Made by a program: the position numbers and the translations under genes
DNA from: Callorhinus ursinus
Taxonomy: Eukaryota > Chordata > Mammalia > Carnivora > Otariidae
Direction: 5' to 3'
DNA: 64,000 nt
NCBI RefSeq assembly: GCF_003265705.1
Contig: NW_020313044.1
Location: forward strand, 1,404,463-1,468,462
Notes under the pieces: model-generated
Told to the model about the DNA's origin: nothing
Databases searched by the model: none
The model's input: the letters and a program-made list of their open reading frames with translations, nothing else
Shown here: positions 45,101 through 53,613 of the stretch, in pieces
Numbering within the stretch: the first letter of the stretch is position 1
Layout of the letters: every line of letters begins with the position of its first letter

Positions 45101-48100
45101 AGTGTCTACATTGAAGGTCGGATGGGTACCAGCACCAGCTTTGATAGTGGCATCGCTGGGCTCTCCTCCAGTCACATGACCAGCAGTAGCCAGCTGGATG
45201 GTATGTACCATGACTAGGCTCTGTACCAGGTAACAGTAGAAACCCACTCCCTTACTCCCAACAGCTTCCAGGGCTATAAACCAGAGGTTTCAACCTAAGC
45301 TGCTCCTTCTAAGGCCCCCACAGGCCAAAGGGGAGATGGACTACTCTAGAGTTGATGCCCTGTACATGGGCTTCTTCCCCAGAAACGAGTCACCGATGGG
45401 CACAGCCAGACACTGCCCCTGTGAGTGTCCCTGCAGACATTCGCTTCTCCGTCTGGATCTCCTTCTTTGAGATCTACAATGAACTGCTTTATGACCTGTT
45501 AGAACCACCTAGCCAGCAGCGCAAGAGGCAGACTCTGCGGCTCTGTGAAGATCAAAATGGCAATCCCTATGTGAAAGGTATGGGAAGGTAGGGAGGCTGC
45601 CAACTTCCCTGAAACGGGACTTGGGAGAAACCTGGACAAGTTAGGTGCTCCCATCTTCTATATGCCTTTCTTCTCTTTGCCTCAGATCTCAACTGGGTTC
45701 ATGTTCAGGATGCTGAGGAGGCCTGGAAACTGCTCAAAGTGGGTCGTAAAAACCAGAGCTTTGCCAGCACCCATTTGAACCAGAATTCTAGTCGCAGGTG
45801 AGTGGGCGGTGGGAGTCAACTTTTCACTGTGTTCTAGGAAACAATAGTCCTCCACCTAGTCATGGAAGATACAGTGACTTTTATTGATTTCCAGTCATAG
45901 CATCTTCTCGATACGGATCCTGCACCTTCAGGGGGAAGGGGATATCATCCCCAAGATCAGCGAGTGAGTTTTTCCATTTAGAAATGTGGGCTTCTTGGTC
46001 ATAAATGGTACTGGAGGCAGGGGTTAAGGGAGGTCCTCAGAGGAATTACTTCTATTAGAGTCTTGCTCTGCTTCCTTGGGTACAGCAATCCTTGGTGGGT
46101 CCTCCCCTCCCCAGAACTATATGAAGGGCTGGAAAGCACATACTATGTGGGGGTCCTTATGTCAGATCCTGTCCACCATTCAAGGTTGTCACTCTGTGAT
46201 CTGGCTGGCTCAGAGCGCTGTAAAGATCAGAAAAGTGGTGAGCGGCTGAAGGAAGCAGGAAACATTAATACTTCCCTGCACACCTTGGGCCGTTGTATTG
46301 CTGCCCTGCGCCAAAACCAGCAGAATCGGTGAGCTTCTGGCTATACTCCATGGGCTAGGATGGTCTGGAGCACTGCAGTTTGCTAAGAGACTTCCCAGTC
46401 ATCACTGGGGATGGTGCTGGGATACTCTAAGGGCTGGAATTCTGCTCATAGCTCTGTTCTCTGATCTCCTGCTAGGTCAAAACAGAACCTGGTTCCCTTT
46501 CGTGACAGCAAGTTGACTCGAGTATTCCAAGGCTTCTTCACAGGTAGAGGCCGCTCCTGCATGATTGTCAATGTGAATCCCTGTTCATCTACCTATGACG
46601 AAACCCTTCATGTGGCCAAGTTCTCAGCCATTGCCAGCCAGGTAAGCTGTAGGTGTAATGGTTGTGCTCACTTTGGGCGGGTACCTTTATTTAAGGAATC
46701 TACTAGGGACTAGTTCTGAATTCACTTGATTTCCCACCCCCTCCCCACCTAGCTTGTGCATGCTCCACCTGTGCAACTGGGATTCCCATTGCTACATTCA
46801 TTCATCAAGGAACACAGTCTGCGGGCATCTCCCAGCTTAGAGATGGGAGCTAAGACAGAACCAGGCCTTGATGATGACATTGAAAATGAAGTTGACATCT
46901 CCATGTATGGCAAAGAGGTGAGAATGCAAGAAAGCTCTGGTGTAGCAGCTTGATGGCTACATATTTCCCATGCTGCCTTCCAGGTGGGCCTTCACCTTTG
47001 TGGGGCATGGACATCTGATCACTTCTGAACTGTGTCCCTTCAGGAGCTCCTGCAGGTGGTGGAAGCCATGAAAGCACTGCTTTGTAAAGAACGGCAGGAA
47101 AAGTTGCAGCTGGAGATGCAGCTCCGTGATGAAATTTGCAATGAGATGGTGGAACAGATGCAACAACGGGAACAGTGGTGCAGGTATCAGCTAGTAACCG
47201 CTCTTGGTCTGTCAGCTAGACCAGACAGAGGGTGCGGAATAGGGACTAGGATAGAGTTGTGCCCCAAGCTCTGTCCTCCAGATTTACTCCTCAGAATCTT
47301 CACCCCCTTACCTTCTTTTTTTGAAAAAAATTTATTATTGGGGTGCATGGGTGACTCACTCGGTTAAGCATCTCTGGATCTTGGCTCAGGTCACGATCTA
47401 GGGTCAGGAGATGGAGCCCCCGCATTGGGCTCTGTACTGGGCATTCACCCTGCTTTAGATTTTCTCTCTGACCCTCCCTCTTGACTCACTCTTGCTCTTA
47501 AAAAAATTTATTATTGGGGCGCCTGGGCGGCTCAGGTCATGATCCCAGGGTCCTGGGATCAAGCCCCACATCGGGCTCCCTATTCCGTGGGAAGCCTGCT
47601 TCTCCCTCTCCCACGCCCCCTGCTTGTGTTCCCTCTCTCGCTGTATCTGTGTCAAATAAATACATAAAATCTTAAAAAAAAAAATTTATTATTGAAGTAT
47701 AATCGACACACAATATTAGTTTCACATGTACAACCTAGGTTTTTGACAATTCTATACATTATTCAGTGTTCACCGTAGTAAGTGTAGTCATCATTTTTCA
47801 ACCATACATTATTACAGTGTTATTATATTCCTAATGCTGTATTTTTCATCTTTGTGACTTATCTATTTCACCCATTCCTCCCACCCCCCTGCCCTCTGGC
47901 AACCACTAGTTCTCTGTATTTTAAGAGTCTGTTTAAAAAAGAAGTCTGGTTTTTTGTTTGTTTTTAGATTCCACATAAAAGTGAAATCATATGGTATTTT
48001 GTCTTTCTCTGTCTGATCTATTTCACTTAACATAATACTTTCTCAGTCTGTCCATGTCATTGCAAAGGGTAAGATTTCATTCTCTATGGCTGAGTAATAT

Positions 48101-51100
48101 TCTGTTGTGTGTGCGCATGTGTGTGTGTATATACATTCTTTATCCATTTTTCCCCTTTGACAGTGAACATTTGGACACACAAAAGGAACTATTAGAGGAA
48201 ATGTATGAAGAGAAACTAAAGATCCTCAAAGAATCACTTACAAGTTTTTACCAAGAAGAGCTTCAGGTGAGTTGCCCTGAAGCAGCCCCAACTAGCCACT
48301 GATTCCCATCACTAGCTTGTCTGATGTAAATAGATTTTATAAACTCTGGTAGGGCAGGAATATGTAACTCAGTTTTTTCTAGTCTTTTAAAAAGTACTAT
48401 CTAGGTGTCGGTCTATGAATTAAGGGTTGGTTGACCTGGAAATGGCTTAAGGGTTAACAGGCTCTTTTTTTTTTTTTTAAGATTTTGTTTGAGAGACAGA
48501 GTGCACAAACATGAGCAGGGGGGAGGGGCAGAGGGAGAGGGAGACGCAGACTCACCGCTGAGTGAATAGCCAGGACCCGGAGATCGTGACCTGAGCCGAA
48601 GTCAGACGCTTAACTGACTAAGCTACCCAGGCACACTTCTAACAGGCTTTTGAGGCATAATTGTCAGGGAAGGTTTTGTTCACTGTTCAGTCATCCATTC
48701 TTGCAAGATTTGTCTGACTCTGGATGGAACTGTGCTGCTTCCCTCTTAGGAACGGGATGAGAAAATTGAAGAGCTAGAAGCTCTTTTGCAGGAAGCCAGA
48801 CAGCAGCCGATAGCCCCTCAACAATCAGGGTCTGAACTGTCCCTTCGGCGGTCACAAAGGCTGGCAGCTTCTGCCTCCAATCAGCAGCTCCATGAGATTA
48901 AAGCTAAACTAGAACAGTGCAGAGCAGAGCTCAACTCCACCACTGAAGGTAAGGAAGGAGCGAGGGCACAAAGCATAGGAGTAGTTCAGAGAACTGTTCA
49001 AACTTGGGCCTTTAGACTCCCAACTCCAAGATCATTTCCTCAACTCTGAGCTACATCTCCTGACCTTTCACTCTAGGATGCACATGGCCTCACCTTTTAT
49101 ATTTGCTGCAAGCTACTGTTCATTCAGTTAAGAGGTAAGTCCAAGGCTAGAAAGCATACAAGTTTCTTGTTTCCTTCCCTCAGAACTACAGAAGTATCAG
49201 AAAATGTTAGAACCACCACCCTCAGCCAAGCCCTTTACCACTGATGTGGACAAGAAATTAGAGGAGGGCCAAAAGGTAATTTATTTTTCTTTTTAAAGAT
49301 TTTATTTATTTATTTGAGAGAGAGAGAATGAAAGAGAGAGAGCACATGAGAGGGGGGAGGGTCAGAGGGAGAAGCAGACTCCCTGGCAGAGCACGGAGCC
49401 TGATGCGGGACTCGATCCGGGGACTCCAGAATCATGACCTGAGCTGAAGGCAGTCGCTTAACCAACTGAGCCACCCAGGCGCCCCCCAAAAGGTAATTTA
49501 TACCTTTCTCTGTTACCAAGGCTCTTACCTAAGGCACCTTCCAGCCCTGTACCTGTGGTTTATGTGAGGACCAGGTTTTGTTTTTGTTTTTTGTGCCCAG
49601 TCCTGCAGAGTGGCTACTTCATTTAGCTGACTAGCCTTTCTAATTTTACTTCTCTTTAAATGGCTATCCAATTCCTTCAGCTCATTATCCTGGTTGATCT
49701 TGACCACAATGTGGTTCCTACTCTTATTCTTTTCAGAATATAAGGCTGCTGCGGACAGAGCTTCAGAAACTTGGTGAGTCTCTTCAGTCAGCAGAAAGAG
49801 CCTGTTGCCACAGCACTGGGGCAGGAAAACTACGCCAAGCCTTGACCACTTGTGATGACATCTTAATCAAACAGGTTAGGGTACCCTATATATATCCTTC
49901 TCTCCCATCAGCCCACTCCAGAGTATATGTGAGGAAAAATAAATGAGAAGCAGAAGAGAAAGGCAGAGATTTTTGGGCTAGTCTTAAGGGAGGGGAGTTT
50001 TTCTTCTTTGCAAAATAAAATTATTTAAGTACAAGGTACTATGCTAAGTAATTTATAGGCATTTTCTGTTATAACAACCCTATGGAAGTAGATATTCTCA
50101 TATTTCATCCAAAATGCGTAGATTTTAAGGGGCACCTGGCTGGCCCAGTCAGTAAAGTATGTGACTCTTATCTCGGGGTCATGAGTTTAAGCCCCACATT
50201 GGGTGTGGAGCCTACTTAAAAAAATAAAAGTCGGGCACCTGGGTGGCTCAGTTGGTTAAGTGTCTGCCTTGAGCTCAGGTCATGATCCCGCGGTCCTGGG
50301 ATGAAGCCCTGCAGCAGGCGGCTCCGTACTCAGCAGGGAGTCTGCTTTTCCCTCGGCCCCTCCCCCGACCTCGTGTGCTCTCTCTCACAAAAATCAATTT
50401 AAAAAATCTTAAAAGTAAATAAATAAATAGGGGCGCCTGGGTGACTCAGTCAGTTAGGCCTCTGCCTTTGGCTCAGACCATGATCTCAGGGTCCTGGGAT
50501 TAAGCCCTGCATCGGGCTCCCTGCTCAGTGGGGAGCCTGCTTCTCCCTCTCTAGCTCACTGTGCTTGTGATCCCTGTCTCTCTCTGTCAAATAAGTAAAA
50601 TCTTTATAAATAAATATTTAAAAAACAAAGTCAAGATGCATAGATTTTAAGAAACTGTTATTTAATTTTTTTTTTTAAAGATTTTATTTATTTATTTGTG
50701 AGAGAGAGAATGAGAGACAGAGAGCATGAGAGGGAAGAGGGTCAGAGGGAGAAGCAGACCCCCCGCTGAGCAGGGAGCCCGATGTGGGACTCGATCCCAG
50801 GACTCCAGGATCATGACCTGAGCTGAAGGCAGTCGCTTAACCAACTGAGCCACCCAGGCGCCCGAAACTGTTATTTTATACCACTAAGACAAAACACTAA
50901 CAATTAAGTTATGACAACTGTCATCAGTAAAAGGCACCCTGATTACAGAGTGAAAAAAAAACTTAGACTAAATGCAGCTTTCTTTTTTTTAAGTTTATTT
51001 ATTTTTGGTAATCTCTGCACCCAGCATGGAGCTCAAACTCATGACCTGAGACCAAGAGTCGCATGCTCTACTGACTGAGCCAGCCAGGTGCCCCTAAACA

Positions 51101-51904
51101 CAGCTCTTAATACATAGGCATTAGGATTCTTGGAGGTTAAGTAAACTTAGGCAAGCTCATGTCATGTATTAGAAAACGTCCTTCTGTTCAGTGCTATTTG
51201 TTTGGGTCTTAAAGAAAATACCCCCTATTCAATGATAAGCTCTGACTTTAAAGAATTAATCTTTGTAAAAACAGTTGTTAGTAACTAGGTAGTGGATGGC
51301 ACGTATTACCTTGCCCTTTAGTTTCTCTAATACACCAGACCAAGGGGCGCCTGGGTGGCTCAGTCGTTAAGCGTCTGCCTTCAGCTCAGGTCATGATCCT
51401 AGGGTCCTGGGATCGAGCCCCACTTCGGGCTCCCTGCTCGGCAGGAAGCCTGCTTCTCCCTCTCCCACTCCGCCTGCTTGTGTTTCCTCTCTCGCTGTGT
51501 CTCTTGCTGTCAAATAAATAAAATCTTAAAAAAAAAAAAATACATAAGACCATAAGGCTTTCTTTAACTTTATCCATCCTCCTTAGGATCAGACCCTGGC
51601 CGAGCTGCAGAATAACATGATGCTAGTAAAACTGGACCTTCGGAAGAAGGCAGCATGCATCGCAGAGCAGTATCATACTGTACTAAAACTCCAAGGCCAG
51701 GCTTCTACCAAAAAGCGCCTTGGTGCCAACCAGGAAAACCAGCAACCAAACCAACAGCCCCCAGGGAAGAAACCGTTTCTTCGAAATTTACTTCCCAGAA
51801 CACCCACCTGCCAAAGCTCAACAGACTGCAGCCCTTATGCCCGGATCCTGCGCTCACGGCGCTCCCCTTTACTCAAATCTGGGCCTTTTGGCAAAAAATA
51901 CTAA
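42026..51904 (+). CDS. KIF20A: KIF20A, kinesin-6 family motor (MKLP2), complete
   Basis: KIF20A (MKLP2/RAB6KIFL) is a plus-end-directed kinesin-6 of the central spindle. It moves the chromosomal passenger complex to the midzone in anaphase and is needed for cytokinesis; it also binds RAB6 at the Golgi. Eighteen coding exons join in frame to 889 residues by my count (human 890 from memory). Visible: motor domain about 60-505 with P-loop GVTNSGKT (~159-166), switch I SSRSHS (~376-382) and switch II DLAGSE (~405-411). A coiled-coil stalk covers about 560-790 ([27 protein letters not shown]). The C-terminal tail is basic, with [10 protein letters not shown] near the end. Long kinesin-6 insertions occur inside the motor. 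The start is the first ATG of exon 2, 21 bases after the acceptor. CCAAT/CHR elements suggest G2/M-phase expression. Confidence 0.97.
42530..42755 (-). mobile_element. MER20-like DNA transposon relic
   Basis: 'attattaacatttggggccagataattcg ... cctctacccactagatgtcac ... gttgagaac' fits the MER20 (hAT-Charlie) pattern in reverse. Family name is from memory. Confidence 0.65.
42880..43060. repeat. MIR-like relic
   Basis: 'ttctacagatatggaaacagaggcagag ... ttgtctgcctccaa' fits MIR. A similar weaker stretch lies at 42370-42500. Confidence 0.55.
43315..43404 (+). CDS. KIF20A: KIF20A coding exon 3
   Basis: [19 protein letters not shown] to ERQEDQ; the first beta strand of the motor (KVYLRVRP). Confidence 0.95.
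43510..43629 (+). CDS. KIF20A: KIF20A coding exon 4
   Basis: [18 protein letters not shown] to HRFTFSQ. Motor domain. Confidence 0.95.
43760..43940. repeat. MIR-like relic
   Basis: 'gtgcattaattcccaacatctc ... ttttcctgataaggatactatgactcag ... agctagtcagtgg'. Confidence 0.65.
44297..44435 (+). CDS. KIF20A: KIF20A coding exon 5 (P-loop)
   Basis: [19 protein letters not shown] to [12 protein letters not shown]. Holds the ATP-binding P-loop. Confidence 0.96.
44505..44716 (-). mobile_element. CAN-SINE
   Basis: Reverse-oriented SINE in the intron after the P-loop exon; 'tgtaatgatg'/'tgtactgatg' flank it. Confidence 0.92.
44801..44988 (+). CDS. KIF20A: KIF20A coding exon 6
   Basis: [19 protein letters not shown] to LLNGGLQE. 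Internal GAG|gtaatc at 44910 looks like a donor but the frame and homology read through it ([15 protein letters not shown]). Confidence 0.93.
45074..45200 (+). CDS. KIF20A: KIF20A coding exon 7
   Basis: [18 protein letters not shown] to [15 protein letters not shown] kinesin-6-specific insertion; one residue shorter than human as I recall. Confidence 0.93.
45383..45577 (+). CDS. KIF20A: KIF20A coding exon 8
   Basis: [18 protein letters not shown] to [18 protein letters not shown] to NGNPYVK. Contains the kinesin FFEIYNE motif. Confidence 0.95.
45686..45797 (+). CDS. KIF20A: KIF20A coding exon 9
   Basis: [19 protein letters not shown] to HLNQNSSR. Start of switch I. Confidence 0.95.
45895..45963 (+). 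CDS. KIF20A: KIF20A coding exon 10 (switch I)
   Basis: [21 protein letters not shown] to IS(E). Completes SSRSHS. Confidence 0.94.
46185..46328 (+). CDS. KIF20A: KIF20A coding exon 11 (switch II)
   Basis: [19 protein letters not shown] to ALRQNQQN. Its acceptor (ccattcaag) has a weak pyrimidine tract, but only this site restores [11 protein letters not shown]. Confidence 0.93.
46476..46641 (+). CDS. KIF20A: KIF20A coding exon 12
   Basis: [19 protein letters not shown] to KFSAIASQ. Kinesin motifs VPFRDSKLT and [10 protein letters not shown] end the motor. Confidence 0.96.
46753..46917 (+). CDS. KIF20A: KIF20A coding exon 13
   Basis: [18 protein letters not shown] to SMYGKE. Neck region after the motor. 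Confidence 0.94.
47044..47183 (+). CDS. KIF20A: KIF20A coding exon 14
   Basis: [19 protein letters not shown] to QREQWC. Start of the coiled-coil stalk. Confidence 0.95.
47339..47690 (+). mobile_element. Two tandem CAN-SINEs
   Basis: 47339-47505 (older, 'gtgcatgggtgactcactcgg') and 47517-47683 ('gcgcctgggcggctcagg'). 'aaaaatttattattg' occurs before, between and after. Confidence 0.92.
47690..48152 (-). mobile_element. LINE-1 3' end (antisense), abutting KIF20A exon 15
   Basis: Reverse complement of L1 ORF2 end and 3' UTR: 'gattccacataaaagtgaaatcatatggtatt', 'atggctgagtaatattctg', then 'acattctttatccattttt'. It ends about 11 bases before the exon. Confidence 0.85.
48164..48266 (+). CDS. KIF20A: KIF20A coding exon 15
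   Basis: [18 protein letters not shown] to SFYQEELQ. Acceptor ...cccctttgacag directly follows LINE-1 sequence. Confidence 0.94.
48470..48638 (-). mobile_element. CAN-SINE
   Basis: Reverse-oriented SINE with internal loss; 'taacaggct' flanks it on both sides. Confidence 0.88.
48750..48948 (+). CDS. KIF20A: KIF20A coding exon 16
   Basis: [19 protein letters not shown] to [11 protein letters not shown]. Coiled coil broken by a Ser/Arg-rich RRSQRLAAS segment. Confidence 0.95.
49184..49275 (+). CDS. KIF20A: KIF20A coding exon 17
   Basis: [18 protein letters not shown] to DKKLEEGQK. Confidence 0.94.
49283..49487 (-). mobile_element. CAN-SINE
   Basis: Inserted about 7 bases inside the intron after exon 17; the duplicated target 'aaaaggtaattta' includes the end of the exon and its donor, so a second donor-like copy lies at about 49488-49500. 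Confidence 0.93.
49737..49874 (+). CDS. KIF20A: KIF20A coding exon 18
   Basis: [19 protein letters not shown] to CDDILIKQ. Confidence 0.95.
50131..50640 (+). mobile_element. Three consecutive CAN-SINEs
   Basis: A short tRNA-type copy (50131-50230), then full copies at about 50235-50425 and 50431-50625, all in the same orientation. 'atgcatagattttaag'-like target sequence occurs before the group and after it. Confidence 0.9.
50670..50863 (-). mobile_element. CAN-SINE
   Basis: Reverse-oriented full SINE flanked by 'gaaactgttatttta'-type duplication. Confidence 0.93.
50983..51095 (-). mobile_element. Short tRNA-type CAN-SINE
   Basis: 'ggtaatctctgcacccagcatgg ... gactgagccagccaggtgcccc'. Confidence 0.87.
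51346..51540 (+). mobile_element. CAN-SINE
   Basis: Full SINE about 45 bases before KIF20A exon 19; 'tacaccagacca'/'tacataagacca' flank it. Confidence 0.93.
51587..51904 (+). CDS. KIF20A: KIF20A coding exon 19 (terminal)
   Basis: [18 protein letters not shown] to [12 protein letters not shown], stop TAA at 51902-51904. Basic, Pro/Gln-rich tail. Confidence 0.96.
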   Translation, partial: DQTLAELQNNMMLVKLDLRKKAACIAEQYHTVLKLQGQASTKKRLGANQENQQPNQQPPGKKPFLRNLLPRTPTCQSSTDCSPYARILRSRRSPLLKSGPFGKKY

Positions 51905-52125
51905 GGCTGTGGGGAAGGAGAGAGCAGTCGTTGCCCTGAGAAATAGGTCTCTTTTAAAAAGCTTTACCAATACCTGGAACTGTATCCAGAATGCAATACA
52001 CAGACACTAGTTATTTTCCTCCCTTTTGTAATATAATCACCTATATAATCTCATGCTTTTTTACTTATATGGTTTCTCTATGCACACAAAAAGTTATATT
52101 AAATAAACATATTATTCACATTTGT
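51905..52125 (+). other. KIF20A: KIF20A 3' UTR
   Basis: About 0.2 kb, ending at AATAAA (52102-52107) followed by a T-rich stretch. Confidence 0.8.
52102..52107 (+). terminator. KIF20A polyadenylation signal
   Basis: AATAAA followed by 'tttgtgtttttttcac', a U/GU-rich downstream element. Confidence 0.75.
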
Positions 52126-52430
52126 GTTTTTTTCACATTTTTTGTTTGAATTCCAAATTTAGCAAATTCATCAAAAAAGGACGTAAAAAACGGAAAAAAT
52201 TGAAAATTAAACATCATTTGGGCTCCTTGGAACCTTGCACAGGAATGCCAATGGAGATGGGTAACTAGTGTACAGCTAAGCTAAGAAAAGCTTTGTAAGA
52301 AATGAATTCAAGGGACATTAGATACTCTAAACCTTCCTTAATATAAAATGAAGTGTCATTCCTTAAGAGGTGACTGGGTAACAAACCTGTTCTGGAAACA
52401 GTAAAGGAAGGCTGGGCCCTGAGCTCAGAA
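52126..52430. other. Gap between convergent KIF20A and CDC23 ends
   Basis: Short intergenic stretch with no gene and no obvious repeat. The exact CDC23 end depends on which AATAAA is used (gene-strand signals at about 52454-52459 and 52639-52644). Confidence 0.6.
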
Positions 52431-53442
52431 TAATCCATGGCATCTACAGTTCAAATTTATTACAGCAGCATTATAGTCTTAGCATATTACCTCTTACTGA
52501 ATACACATGCACAGCCCTGAAACCCTCCAAGAACACAACAAGAATGATTTTCTTTACTTTGTCTAAACAAGTGAAGGCTGAAAAGAACCATTTGTTGGAG
52601 ATAATAGAGGGGAGAGAAAAATAACTACGTCAAAAATATTTATTACAACAGACCAACTTGAGGTGAGTTTATTCTTGTCCATATAGTCACAAAATAACAC
52701 TCCTGAGTGTCCATGGAATTATGTTACTCCTGCCTCCTTGCTTTGCGTTAGTAAGGGTATAGCTAACTCCATAGGCTCCTTTGCCATCAACAGTTCACTG
52801 CAAAGTAAGATTCTTTTTGTCCCTTTGATTCAACTCTAGTAAGTTCCTTTCTATTTGAAAGTTTCTAGGAAGAGTCCTTACAATGATGTTTTAGAAGACC
52901 ATCCCCACAAAGCAAGAACAGCTTCACTCTTCAAATCTTACCTCTGACAGCACAGTCATGCTCAGTAAATCCAAGAATGATGAGGTCTTGTCTATCCAGT
53001 GCCCTGACCTTCCTAGGATACACAGTGCCCCTACTACCTGCAGAGGGCAGAATGGCACACTTTTCTCCCTTCCATGCTTCTCTAAGAAATCTCACTCCCA
53101 GCAGCATTAAAACTTTGTTCCTGTAAGCCTTGCCTGTGCTAAAGTGCTGTTAAAGGGATTTTTAGAGGCGGGGAAAAGGTCTGGGAAGAAGGCCAAGATC
53201 CGTAGCCACTCTCTGAACAGAAGGGAATAGAAATGCTTCTAACTGGCAAAAGACAATTTCTGTTGCTGCCAGGATTCTTCCATCAGTCTACACCAAAGAT
53301 GATTCTATAAACTGTCCCCAAGGAGCTGTTCCATCTGTACAAACAAAAAACCGAGGTCCTTGGAAGAACAGAAGTGGCCGTTCCTTACACAGAGGTAAGG
53401 CTTAACGTGGGTCTAGTAGTGTGCTGGCTTGAAAGTAGTCAA
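52430..53442 (-). other. CDC23: CDC23 3' UTR
   Basis: Starts right after the stop codon. AATAAA on the gene strand at 52639-52644 and again near 52454-52459 gives two possible ends, for a UTR of 0.8-1.0 kb. No SINE has inserted here. Confidence 0.65.
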
Positions 53443-53613
53443 CTAGGGTGTGACTGAAGACAGGTTGAGTGGAGAAACTCTGCGTGTGGGAGTATTGTTA
53501 GCAGACAATGAGGCAGGGAGGAAAAAGGGAGCAGGCATCTCAGTAGAGGGAGTCTCGCCTTGGTTCCGAAGTTGTAGGATTTGCCGGAGCAAGGCCTTCC
53601 CTTCTTCCCGGGT
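53443..53613 (-). CDS. CDC23: CDC23 terminal coding exon
   Basis: [18 protein letters not shown] to [16 protein letters not shown], stop TAG at 53445-53443. Confidence 0.96.
   Translation of the reverse strand, partial: TREEGKALLRQILQLRNQGETPSTEMPAPFFLPASLSANNTPTRRVSPLNLSSVTP

Noticed and set aside
46063..46184. Possible extension of KIF20A exon 11 upstream
   Set aside because: The open frame runs through the intron, but joining exon 10 at 45963 to 46185 restores the conserved [11 protein letters not shown], so 46063-46184 is intron.
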